The notes: generated by a model from the letters alone, not told the origin. Positions 16,578 through 22,505 are shown, numbered from the stretch's first letter. The stretch: DNA of 23,970 bases from a bacterium (GCA_035371905.1 DAORXQ010000019.1:1-23970); one strand, 5' to 3'. Program-made: numbers and translations.

Positions 16578-16609
16578 CTAAGTATTTCTTTTAAAAACTA
16601 AGTATCTTA
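16578..16609. repeat. Direct repeat CTAAGTAT with a palindrome; possible operator
   Basis: CTAAGTAT occurs at 16578-16585 and again at 16598-16605, 20 bases apart (two helical turns). The second copy extends to TAAGTATCTTA (16599-16609), a palindrome with TAAG/CTTA arms. It lies between the two divergent promoters, where a phage repressor or activator would bind. The role is inferred from position only. Confidence 0.35.
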
Positions 16610-16681
16610 AATTGCTGCGTGTGGGGACTACGACACTTTTATAATATAGCATCTTGATAATTTTGGATTATACAGTATCCC

Positions 16682-16711
16682 TTGACAGTTTACATAAAAA
16701 CAGGGTATAAT
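16682..16711 (+). promoter_or_regulatory. Early promoter (TTGACA-18-TATAAT), rightward
   Basis: TTGACA (16682-16687) and TATAAT (16706-16711) are both perfect consensus hexamers, 18 bases apart. The expected start site near 16718 gives a leader of about 35 bases ending in AAAGGAGGTGA (16737-16747). It faces the early block and is divergent from the late promoter, about 160 bases away. Confidence 0.8.
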
Positions 16712-16736
16712 AATAATAGAAAAACATAAAAAAAGG

Positions 16737-16747
16737 AAAGGAGGTGA
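16737..16747 (+). promoter_or_regulatory. Extended Shine-Dalgarno that sets the start of the first early gene
   Basis: AAAGGAGGTGA is followed after 5 bases by ATG (16753). A GTG at 16744 in the same frame lies inside the ribosome binding site and cannot be the start. Confidence 0.85.
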
Positions 16748-16752
16748 AAAAG

Positions 16753-16938
16753 ATGGAGCTCAAATACAAGATTGAGCAGGTAAGCGACAATGGCAATGGG
16801 AGCATTCATTATTTGAGATTGAGCGGTGAGGAATTTATTGAGCTGACTGGGATATTCAAGGTCAGTAAAGCAAACGACCTTAAAACGCAGATTATCAGAT
16901 TTGTGAAATGGGCGGTTGAGCAAGGCATAATAGAGTAA
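16753..16938 (+). CDS. Small unknown early protein (61 aa), first gene of the rightward block
   Basis: This gene encodes 61 residues, with strands at the start (LKYKIEQV, GSIHYLRLSGEEFIEL) and a final helix (NDLKTQIIRFVKWAVEQGI). I recognise no family. By my hand count the gene is about 41% G+C, well above the A+T-rich neighbours. It has its own consensus promoter, an ideal ribosome binding site and a strong terminator directly after its stop, so it forms an independent expression unit. That resembles a 'moron' gene carried by a phage for its own benefit or the host's, or a first-expressed takeover or anti-defence protein. It has no Cys, membrane segment or signal peptide. The function is unknown. 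Confidence 0.8.
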   Translation: MELKYKIEQVSDNGNGSIHYLRLSGEEFIELTGIFKVSKANDLKTQIIRFVKWAVEQGIIE

Positions 16939-16942
16939 GGTA

Positions 16943-16973
16943 AAGCCCCCGTGAAAAGCGGGGGCTTTTTTTT
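16943..16973 (+). terminator. Strong intrinsic terminator
   Basis: AAGCCCCCG (16943-16951) pairs with CGGGGGCTT (16959-16967) over 9 bp with a 7-base loop, and the stem runs into a T tract (16966-16973). This is a canonical rho-independent terminator, starting 4 bases after the stop of the 61-residue gene. The genes downstream need read-through, antitermination or a further promoter; I see no obvious promoter immediately after it. Confidence 0.93.
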
Positions 16974-17003
16974 GGCATAAAATTAAAAAAAAAGGAGCAA
17001 AAA

Positions 17004-17207
17004 ATGAAATATCAAATCCCAGAACTAATAAAAGGCAAGACCCCGTTGGAGTGGGAGAATCTAACGGGGCTTCCATTTTATAAGATTGAATTTTATATAA
17101 GACACTCAGACCAAATTATACTTACAAAGGATTATATTTCTTTCATTTTTAATAAAAGGAAATTAAGAGCGATTTTTGAAAGAAAAAGCTCTCAATTTTT
17201 ATTTTAA
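17004..17207 (+). CDS. Small unknown protein (67 aa)
   Basis: This gene encodes 67 residues after AAAAGGAG, 6 bases before ATG. The start is KYQIPELIKGKTPLEWENLTGLP, with a compact 'G-K-T-P-L-x-W' turn; the end is basic and aromatic (FIFNKRKLRAIFERKS). No family is recognised, and there is no Cys pair or membrane segment. It lies after the terminator of the first early gene, with no promoter seen between them. Its size and position put it with the many small phage early proteins. Confidence 0.65.
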   Translation: MKYQIPELIKGKTPLEWENLTGLPFYKIEFYIRHSDQIILTKDYISFIFNKRKLRAIFERKSSQFLF

Positions 17208-17377
17208 GAAAAGACTCTTTGAAAAACTAAAGACTCAGAAAAGACTAAAGACTAAAATAATAAATAAAAAAAGCTTAAAAAATAAAAGCTTTTCTCTTAA
17301 ATAATTAATAAAGAAAAAGAAAAAAAATATAAAAAAGAATTAAAAAAGAAAAAAGAAAGAAAAAAGGAGGTGATAAA
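17208..17377. other. Non-coding A-rich gap with short repeats
   Basis: This 170-base gap is almost wholly A/G-rich on the plus strand. AAAGACT occurs four times (17210, 17229, 17240, 17247), and AAAAGCTT/AAGCTTTT (17269-17276, 17286-17293) forms an 8-bp inverted repeat. No open frame of note and no promoter with two good boxes were seen. It may act as an untranslated leader or a weak terminator region. Confidence 0.5.
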
Positions 17378-17530
17378 ATGGGAGAGAGAAGAATAATAGA
17401 ATTAATAAAGAAGGCGAAAAGAGAGAGAAATAAGTTAATTAAATATTTAATCTATTATTCTATAATAAGCTCAAAAACTTGGCAAATGTTAAGCACTGAA
17501 AAAAGATTTAAGCTTTTAGAGAGAATTTAA
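17378..17530 (+). CDS. Small unknown basic protein (50 aa)
   Basis: This gene encodes 50 residues after a textbook AAAGGAGGTGATAAA-ATG. The first twenty residues are strongly basic (MGERRIIELIKKAKRERNKL), then a hydrophobic KYLIYYSIISS, then a basic end. It could be a small nucleic-acid-binding or membrane-associated helix protein. No family is recognised. The perfect ribosome binding site is the main evidence that it is real. Confidence 0.62.
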   Translation: MGERRIIELIKKAKRERNKLIKYLIYYSIISSKTWQMLSTEKRFKLLERI

Positions 17531-17557
17531 AATAAGCAAAAAAGGAGGTGAACAAAG

Positions 17558-17761
17558 ATGGAATTAAAATGCCCTTACTGTAAAAAAGAACTTAAAAATT
17601 ATCTCATAGAAAAACAGACTCTTGAAATAATTGAAGCTAAAGAGAAGAAGAGAAGCCGAATAGAGAAGGAAAAAACTTATTGGTTAATCTGTAGCAACTG
17701 TGAGTCTTATATCGCAGGCCCTGGAAGCAAAATCTCAGTCTTATTAAAAGAATTAAAATAA
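17558..17761 (+). CDS. Small zinc-ribbon protein (67 aa)
   Basis: This 67-residue protein has two Cys pairs, CPYC (5-8) and CSNC (45-48), separated by a charged helix (EIIEAKEKKRSRIEKEK). Four Cys in two knuckles is a typical zinc ribbon, used for nucleic-acid or protein contact. It has an AAAGGAGGTGA ribosome binding site. It is the first of five such small zinc-binding proteins in this block. The partner is unknown. Confidence 0.75.
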   Translation: MELKCPYCKKELKNYLIEKQTLEIIEAKEKKRSRIEKEKTYWLICSNCESYIAGPGSKISVLLKELK

Positions 17762-17801
17762 AGAAATAATAAAAAAAAAAAAAAAGAAAGGAGGTGATAT
17801 A

Positions 17802-18341
17802 ATGGAAATGGCAACCAAAAAACAATTATGGGCTTTGTATTGTCTTACCAAAAAAGATTGGAGAGATAAAGGACTTACAAAAGAACAAGCTTCTCAGATG
17901 CTTAATGAATTATTAGCCGAGAATTTATTAATCACAGCAATAGAAGAAGGCTATAAAGCAATGAAACAAGTCAAAGAAGGGAATGAAATAATTTACGAGT
18001 CAGACCTACAAGTACAATCAAGGCAGACCTATAACGGTAAGGTCTATTATATGAAGGAGTTTAGTGGGTGTGGCTCAGGTGCTTTACAAGTCTTTGACAG
18101 AGAATTTATAAAGATATTAAAGAGACTATTAAAAAAGAAAGAAAAAGATAGATGGGAAGGTTATATAGGCAAGCATTACATTGAATTAGGGAAAGGCTAC
18201 AGAAATATATATTATATGTATATAGATAAATTCAGTTATTCAAACGGGCATTTCGCTAAGTTAGAGGCTTTTTACTATACAATATCAAGTGTATTACAGG
18301 AAAAAGGCTATAAAATATATGCTTATACAAGACTTGATTAA
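17802..18341 (+). CDS. Unknown early protein with ERF-tail-like N-terminus (179 aa)
   Basis: This gene encodes 179 residues after GAAAGGAGGTGATATA-ATG; a second in-frame ATG lies two codons later, but spacing favours the first. The N-terminus (ATKKQLWALYCLTKKDWRDK, then a Gln-Ala-Ser helix) resembles the 'Kq..yi..L' helical module at the C-terminus of the ERF protein in this window. The remainder has mixed helices and strands with many Tyr and Lys residues (KVYYMKEFSGCGSGALQVF, a basic IKILKRLLKKKEK segment). No catalytic motif is seen. It may bind DNA or a replication partner through the N-terminal module. Confidence 0.7.
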   Translation: MEMATKKQLWALYCLTKKDWRDKGLTKEQASQMLNELLAENLLITAIEEGYKAMKQVKEGNEIIYESDLQVQSRQTYNGKVYYMKEFSGCGSGALQVFDREFIKILKRLLKKKEKDRWEGYIGKHYIELGKGYRNIYYMYIDKFSYSNGHFAKLEAFYYTISSVLQEKGYKIYAYTRLD

Positions 18342-18370
18342 AAATAAAAAGAAAGAAAGGAGGTGAGACT

Positions 18371-18664
18371 ATGAAAATAAAATGCTATAGGTGTAAAGAG
18401 GAATTGGAGTCAGTTATAATGGGTGAGCTTGTGGAACAGAAATGGGAGTATTTCATTGATGAAGACGGAGTTTTACAATCAATAGACAAAGGCACAGAAG
18501 CAATAGATAATCCTGAAGCTTGGGTGTATTGCCCGCATTGTGGACATATTCTAAAAGATTTTGATGCTTCAACAGAAGAAATAGAAGCAGTATTGACTAA
18601 AAATATGGAAGATATAAAAGACTTAGAGATAGACAAAAATTGGGATATTATTATAGAAGAATAA
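18371..18664 (+). CDS. Small acidic zinc-ribbon protein (97 aa)
   Basis: This 97-residue protein has CYRC (5-8) and CPHC (54-57) knuckles; the second, in YCPHCGHIL, is a classical zinc-ribbon end. Residues 58-97 are a strongly acidic helix (DASTEEIEAVLTKNMEDIKD). An acidic tail on a zinc ribbon suits an adaptor or nucleic-acid mimic, but no family is recognised. It has a strong GAAAGGAGGTGAGAC ribosome binding site. Confidence 0.72.
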   Translation: MKIKCYRCKEELESVIMGELVEQKWEYFIDEDGVLQSIDKGTEAIDNPEAWVYCPHCGHILKDFDASTEEIEAVLTKNMEDIKDLEIDKNWDIIIEE

Positions 18665-18694
18665 GTCAAAAAAACCAAAAAAGGAGGTGATAAA

Positions 18695-19006
18695 ATGAAG
18701 AGATATAAATATAGATGTAGGCTTTGTGGGGAAGGTTTTGATGATTTATTTGACCATCTCCACGAAGACCAGGAAGAATTGAAGGCGTTTAAAGATAGGA
18801 AAATATCAGCTATTGGGTTGAAAGTAAGAAAAGACCATCTGGAAGAATATAACAATATAGAAAGAAAAGTGCCTTTTACAAATAAGTATGAAGATGTCAG
18901 GTGTTTCTGTGGTGGCAAAATAATAACAATAGACCATTCAAATGAGGAAATTGCTTCTTGGGTGACTGAATGTGAGCAGTGTGGATTTCTATGGGATGAA
19001 GACTAA
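18695..19006 (+). CDS. Small protein with C2H2-like finger and second Cys site (103 aa)
   Basis: This 103-residue protein starts with a C2H2-like finger: YRCRLCGEGFDDLFDHLHE gives Cys8, Cys11, His21 and His23. A second site has CFC (70-72, in RCFCGGKI) and CEQC (93-96). The middle is charged and helical (HEDQEELKAFKDRK). Two zinc sites suggest a small DNA- or RNA-binding regulator. It has an AAAGGAGGTGATAAA ribosome binding site. The long minus-strand frame over this region (18385-18918) is a shadow. Confidence 0.75.
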   Translation: MKRYKYRCRLCGEGFDDLFDHLHEDQEELKAFKDRKISAIGLKVRKDHLEEYNNIERKVPFTNKYEDVRCFCGGKIITIDHSNEEIASWVTECEQCGFLWDED

Positions 19007-19028
19007 TTAAAAGAAAGGAGGTGAGAAT

Positions 19029-19292
19029 ATGAAAAAACAAATCATAGATAAAATCTTAACTCTTCTGATACTTCTATTTTGCTTTCTATTAGGATTTACA
19101 GTTAATGAAATCAGACACTCAAAGGTAAAGATAATCAAAACTCCTTTGTTGATATATAAAGACTTATCAATCAGAGGACTTGATTATTCTCTTTCACAAG
19201 GGTTGATTGGTGTAATTGACCAGAAGGACTTGGAGAAACTACTTGGTTTAAATCCAGACAAATTTTTTGAAACTTTAATAAAAATAAAGTAA
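19029..19292 (+). CDS. Small single-pass membrane protein (87 aa)
   Basis: This 87-residue protein has a short positive N-terminus (MKKQIIDK), one hydrophobic helix (about 9-25, LTLLILLFCFLLGFTV) and then a soluble C-terminal part with KVKIIKTPLLIYKDLS and LEKLLGLNPDKFFETL helices. Charge distribution predicts N-in, C-out. No cleavage site or lipobox is clear. It has a GAAAGGAGGTGAGAA-TATG ribosome binding site. It might alter the host envelope or act in superinfection exclusion; nothing in the sequence decides between these. Confidence 0.7.
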   Translation: MKKQIIDKILTLLILLFCFLLGFTVNEIRHSKVKIIKTPLLIYKDLSIRGLDYSLSQGLIGVIDQKDLEKLLGLNPDKFFETLIKIK

Positions 19293-19310
19293 AATAAGAA
19301 AGGAGAAGAG

Positions 19311-19505
19311 ATGAAAAGAAAGATTTTAATGACCTATATAACAGAATTACAAGATTTATTAGAAGAAATCCAATCAGTAAGAGACAGGCTTGAAGATTTA
19401 TACTTAAAGATATTAGAAAGACAAATTAAAGCATATCAAGCTTACAATCAAGAATTAAAGATAGACACAAGGAAAGGAGGTGATAGAGATGGAAAAGAAA
19501 GATAA
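19311..19505 (+). CDS. Small coiled-coil protein (64 aa)
   Basis: This 64-residue protein is nearly all helix, with heptad-like hydrophobic spacing in ITELQDLLEEIQSVRDRLED (about 10-29). It has a shorter ribosome binding site (GAAAGGAGAAGAG). Its last 17 bases overlap the start of the ERF gene, and the ERF Shine-Dalgarno (19473-19483) lies inside it, so its Gly-Gly-Asp-Arg tail is encoded by a ribosome binding site. The tight coupling suggests co-production with the annealing protein, possibly as partner. Confidence 0.65.
   Translation: MKRKILMTYITELQDLLEEIQSVRDRLEDLYLKILERQIKAYQAYNQELKIDTRKGGDRDGKER
19473..19483 (+). promoter_or_regulatory. Extended Shine-Dalgarno that sets the ERF start
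   Basis: AAAGGAGGTGA is followed after 5 bases by ATG (19489). An in-frame GTG at 19480 lies within the site and is rejected as a start. Confidence 0.85.
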
Positions 19506-20250
19506 AGATATTGTTGAAGCAATACAAAAAGCAGAAGAATTTGATATCAGAGAATTATTTTTGAGAGCGATAGAGAAAGATGCTTCAGTAGATACATTGG
19601 AAAGGCTAATGAAGATAAGGGAAGATATCAAAAAAGAGAATGCTAAAGAAGAATTTTATAGAGCATTAGGCGAATTTCAGACAAGACTAAAGCCAATCCA
19701 GACAGATTCAGTAGTAAAAAACAAAGACGGTTCTATAAGATACAGATATGCTTCTTTGAAGAAAATAATGACTGAGATTCAACCCTTGCTAACTGAATTA
19801 GGGTTTTCAATATCATTCCAGACAAAGAAACTTTCAGATAGGGAAATAGAAGTTATCTGTATCTTGAAACACTATTTAGGCCATTCAGAAAGCTCATCTT
19901 TTGTTATTCCTATAGAAAGGTCTGAGTATATGAACGATATACAAAAGATGGGCTCCACATTGACCTATGCCAAAAGATATGCTTTAATGGGAGTTCTAAA
20001 TATTACAACAGAAGATACTGATACTGATGCTAATGAAGTAATAGTTCAAGAAACTAAACCAGTATTTAAAATTTCAGATAATCAAAGAAGATATATCTTT
20101 TCTCTGTGTAAACAAAAAGGCATTTCAAATGAAAAAAGAAAAGAAATATTAAAAGAATTGCTTGGAATAGACTCCCTAAATGATATTTCATCCAGAGAAG
20201 ATTTTAAAAAATTACTTACTTATTTAAAAGAATATAAAAATACTGGTTAG
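19489..20250 (+). CDS. erf: ERF-family single-strand DNA annealing protein
   Basis: This 253-residue protein anneals complementary single strands in phage recombination. The ERF core is residues about 50-185: EEFYRALGEFQTRLKPIQ, YRYASLKKIMTEIQPLLTEL, a beta segment ending LGHSESSSF, and the signature MGSTLTYAKRYALMGVLNI (154-172) with an acidic TDTDAN follow-up. This is characteristic of ERF proteins (P22 Erf type). A linker leads to a C-terminal helical module (about 195-250, ISDNQRRYIFSLCKQKGI) that recurs in the protein at 21824-22105. A Cas4/RecB-like nuclease lies 2.8 kb downstream; annealase-exonuclease pairs are common in phages. The start is ATG 19489, fixed by the ribosome binding site. 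Confidence 0.93.
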   Translation: MEKKDKDIVEAIQKAEEFDIRELFLRAIEKDASVDTLERLMKIREDIKKENAKEEFYRALGEFQTRLKPIQTDSVVKNKDGSIRYRYASLKKIMTEIQPLLTELGFSISFQTKKLSDREIEVICILKHYLGHSESSSFVIPIERSEYMNDIQKMGSTLTYAKRYALMGVLNITTEDTDTDANEVIVQETKPVFKISDNQRRYIFSLCKQKGISNEKRKEILKELLGIDSLNDISSREDFKKLLTYLKEYKNTG

Positions 20251-20399
20251 ACCATCTTTTAAAATAGGGTTTTTAAAGCCGTGGATAGGGTTTACGGGCG
20301 AGATTTTTGGTTGGTTAATATAAAACCATTAACCGATTAAAAATCTCGCCTGAAAACCTTAAATTTGGAATTTCTTATTTTAAAGAAAAGGAGGTAAAA
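20251..20399 (+). other. Structured non-coding gap after the ERF gene
   Basis: This 149-base gap holds a repeated ATAGGGTTT (20264-20272 and 20285-20293), then the long hairpin described separately, then an A/T-rich stretch with the ribosome binding site of the next gene. It is the only large gap within the downstream early genes, most of which are spaced by 0-60 bases. It might be a regulatory RNA, a replication-associated structure or a processing site. Confidence 0.55.
20295..20352. repeat. 25-bp hairpin without U tract
   Basis: Bases 20295-20319 pair with 20328-20352 around an 8-base loop. The outer GGCGAGATTTTT / AAAAATCTCGCC and inner GGTTAAT / ATTAACC arms are perfect, joined by a 4-bp section (GGTT with GATT) that pairs only with G-U wobbles in RNA; one more wobble is near the base. 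No T run follows on either strand, so it is not a normal terminator. The wobble pairs fit an RNA more than a DNA cruciform. Confidence 0.8.
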
Positions 20400-20657
20400 A
20401 TGAAATTAAAATATTGTCAGATTTGTGGCAAAAGAATTAGAAAAACCAATCCAGAAGAAATCTTTGGGATTAAACTTATTGTCTGTATAGATTGCTCAAA
20501 TGTATTTAAGAAATATGAAGAAACTTTTCATTCCATCAAAAATATATTCAAAAAGCTTTTAGAGAACTTAAAACTTGAAATGGTCGGTTTGGAAACTGAA
20601 ATAGAAAAAAGCTTAAAAGAAAGTTTTCTAAAAGAAATAAGAAAAAAGGAGGATTAA
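20400..20657 (+). CDS. Small zinc-ribbon plus coiled-coil protein (85 aa)
   Basis: This 85-residue protein has CQIC (6-9) and CIDC (29-32) knuckles with a basic GKRIRKTNPEE between them, then a long helix (about 40-85) with heptad-like Leu/Ile spacing and many Lys/Glu residues. The zinc ribbon plus helix suits a DNA-binding dimer or an ATPase partner. Its stop is adjacent to the ATG of the P-loop ATPase gene (20658), so the two are probably co-translated. It has an AAAAGGAGGTAAAA-ATG site. Confidence 0.78.
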   Translation: MKLKYCQICGKRIRKTNPEEIFGIKLIVCIDCSNVFKKYEETFHSIKNIFKKLLENLKLEMVGLETEIEKSLKESFLKEIRKKED

Positions 20658-21824
20658 ATGGATTTCGTAAAAGAGTTTTTGAAAGAAATTGAGAAGAAAA
20701 AGGTGACTGATGCTCCTGAAATATTTCTTGAGATTTCTGCTTTAATGATTTTGTCAATTACAATCAAAAGAAAATTATTTGTCCAGTGGGGACATAAAAA
20801 AATATTTCCTAACCTTTGGGCAATTTTAATCGCAAAGTCTACTTTATACAGAAAATCTACGGTCCTTGATTTGACTAAATCCTTCATAGACCAAGAAGAT
20901 ATATTCCCACACGAATATTCATCAGAACTTTTAATTAAGGAAATAGCTTTTAAAAGACAAGGGATATTTATAATGGATGAAATTATTAGTCCATTGAAAC
21001 TATGGGAAAAAGAATACGCTGTTGGAGTTAAAAGTTTATTAGTTAGTTTATATGATTGTGAATCTGAGTATAAAAGGAAAACTCTTCAGTATACCTATGA
21101 AATCAAAATGCCATTTATAAATATCTTCGCTGGTTCTACTCCTGCTTGGATTCAGAAATCTATAAAAGAAGAAGATTTGACTTCAGGATTTTTACCAAGA
21201 TTTCTATTGATATATGTATATGAAAAAAAGAATATCTCATACCCTTATCCAGGTGAATTTGAAGAAAATTCTCAAAAAATTATCAGAGATTGTATTAGCT
21301 TACTTAAAGAGAAATACAAAGATAAAGAAGAACAGAAATTAGGTCTTTCAACTCCAGCTAAAAAAATCCTGGCAGATTACGCAGATTTAATGAATAAACG
21401 AATACTGGAACAAGGTAATGGCTTATCTATATTCTACTCAAGACTCTTAATTTATGTTCTAAAATTTAGTATCTTATATTTTATCTCAAATTCAAGAAAT
21501 ATTGGGAAGAATACTATTGATAAATATTCAGTAAAAAGAGCAGTTAATCTAATAGAAAATATAAGAAAAAGAACTGAAAAATTACTTGAAAGTTTATCAT
21601 TTTCAAAATATCAGGTAATCAGAAACAAAGTAATAAATATTTTAGAAGAACAAGGTGAAATAAAATATTCTGACTTATTAAGAAAGATAAAGATAAAGAC
21701 CAGAGAATTACGGGAAATTTTGGAAACTTTAGAAGATGAGGAATTAATAGAAACATTGAAAGAACCAGATGGAAGAAAACCAATAATAATAAAACTTAAA
21801 GCAGAGAAAGGAGGTGAAAAATAA
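20658..21824 (+). CDS. DUF3987-like P-loop ATPase (replicative helicase/primase-associated type)
   Basis: This 388-residue protein matches DUF3987-type phage/plasmid ATPases. The order is an N-terminal helical lead, NLWAILIAKSTLYRKST (52-68) with a degenerate Walker A (AKSTLYRKST in place of GxSxxxKST), GIFIMDEI (102-109, Walker B), a LVSLYDCESEYKRKTL segment (about 128-143), INIFAGSTP (154-162, sensor-like), and SGFLPRFLL (176-184, Arg181 as a possible arginine finger). Residues about 318-385 look like a winged-helix domain (INILEEQGEIKYSDLLRKI, then a DEELIETL wing). Such proteins act in phage replication as helicase-like motors. The Walker A first Gly is replaced by Ala, but the Lys-Ser-Thr is kept. 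It overlaps the next gene by 1 base. Confidence 0.75.
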   Translation: MDFVKEFLKEIEKKKVTDAPEIFLEISALMILSITIKRKLFVQWGHKKIFPNLWAILIAKSTLYRKSTVLDLTKSFIDQEDIFPHEYSSELLIKEIAFKRQGIFIMDEIISPLKLWEKEYAVGVKSLLVSLYDCESEYKRKTLQYTYEIKMPFINIFAGSTPAWIQKSIKEEDLTSGFLPRFLLIYVYEKKNISYPYPGEFEENSQKIIRDCISLLKEKYKDKEEQKLGLSTPAKKILADYADLMNKRILEQGNGLSIFYSRLLIYVLKFSILYFISNSRNIGKNTIDKYSVKRAVNLIENIRKRTEKLLESLSFSKYQVIRNKVINILEEQGEIKYSDLLRKIKIKTRELREILETLEDEELIETLKEPDGRKPIIIKLKAEKGGEK

Positions 21825-22105
21825 TGAAATTTGAAACTGATTATAAAATACTGACAGATATCAGAGAAATTTTGAAAGAAATAAGAGATTTATTAAGAAC
21901 GAAACAAGAGACTAAAACAAATAATAAAGGATTTGAACCTACAGGCAAACAGATTGGGTTTATAAAATTTCTTGCCAAGAAAAAGAATATTTCAGATGAG
22001 TTTTTGAAAGAGATACTCAAAGAAATCTGTAAAGTAGAGAAAATTGAAGATATTAAAACAAGACAAGATTTTGATGAATTAATTAAATTCTTAACAAAGG
22101 ACTAA
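21824..22105 (+). CDS. Small protein with ERF-like C-terminal module (93 aa)
   Basis: This gene encodes 93 residues. The first 30 form a helix (LTDIREILKEIRDLLRTK). Residues about 38-92 repeat the helical module at the ERF C-terminus: GKQIGFIKFLAKKKNISDEF followed by LKEILKEI and RQDFDELIKFL, against NQRRYIFSLCKQKGISNEKR, KEILKELL and REDFKKLLTYL. The shared order and spacing show common descent within this phage. The ATG overlaps the ATPase stop (TAATG); GAAAGGAGGTGAAAA precedes it. It may dock to the same partner as the ERF protein. No other family is recognised. Confidence 0.78.
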   Translation: MKFETDYKILTDIREILKEIRDLLRTKQETKTNNKGFEPTGKQIGFIKFLAKKKNISDEFLKEILKEICKVEKIEDIKTRQDFDELIKFLTKD

Positions 22106-22131
22106 TAAAAGGAAAGAAAGGAGGTGATAAT

Positions 22132-22467
22132 ATGATAATAAAACTTAATAAGATTGGAGACTTAGAAATTGTAATATCAGAATTGTCCGCCTATCCGATA
22201 GAGATTAGATATTCTGATAAATCATCAAGAATTTATCTAACTGAAGAAGATGCTAAGAACCTGGTTAATTCAATAGTCAATTATTATTTAAACAAAGAGC
22301 ATAGATTGACTTATATAACAGAAGATTTAGTGAAATATATAATATTCAGAGCAATTAATAATAAAGAAGCCCAGAAAGACATTGAAAAATACTCTATGGA
22401 TATAATCTGGCAGAAATATAGAAAAGATTTCATTAACTATATAGAAGCATTAAATTTGACAAAATGA
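22132..22467 (+). CDS. Unknown small protein (111 aa)
   Basis: This 111-residue protein begins with a beta-rich half (IIKLNKIGDLEIVISELSAY, IRYSDKSSRIYLTEEDAKNL) and ends in helices rich in Lys, Tyr and Glu. No motif or membrane segment is seen. It has a GAAAGGAGGTGATAATATG site. Its last codons contain the -35 box of the promoter for the next gene, so the coding end is shaped by a regulatory sequence. No family is recognised. Confidence 0.68.
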   Translation: MIIKLNKIGDLEIVISELSAYPIEIRYSDKSSRIYLTEEDAKNLVNSIVNYYLNKEHRLTYITEDLVKYIIFRAINNKEAQKDIEKYSMDIIWQKYRKDFINYIEALNLTK

Positions 22468-22484
22468 ATTAAGTATGATATAAT
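22456..22484 (+). promoter_or_regulatory. Perfect consensus internal promoter with extended -10
   Basis: TTGACA (22456-22461), 17 bases, TATAAT (22479-22484), with TGA immediately before the -10 box (extended -10). Both hexamers and spacing match the sigma-70 consensus exactly. A start near 22491 gives a leader of about 15 bases that opens directly into AAAGGAGGTGA. Confidence 0.82.
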
Positions 22485-22505
22485 ATATATAAAGGAGGTG
22501 AGACA

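Noticed and set aside
16612..16645. Alternative rightward promoter (TTGCTG ... TATAAT)
   Set aside because: The spacer is 22 bases, too long for sigma-70, and the -35 box is poor.
16690..17076. Minus-strand open frame of 128 codons over the early promoter and terminator
   Set aside because: It runs through a promoter, a ribosome binding site and a terminator, and its hydrophobic product is a shadow of the plus-strand genes.
18385..18918. Minus-strand open frame of 177 codons
   Set aside because: It lies opposite two plus-strand genes with ideal ribosome binding sites and clear zinc-binding motifs, and its product is Ser/Phe-rich with no ribosome binding site; it is a shadow.
20295..20352. 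Intrinsic terminator after the ERF gene
   Set aside because: No T run follows on either strand.
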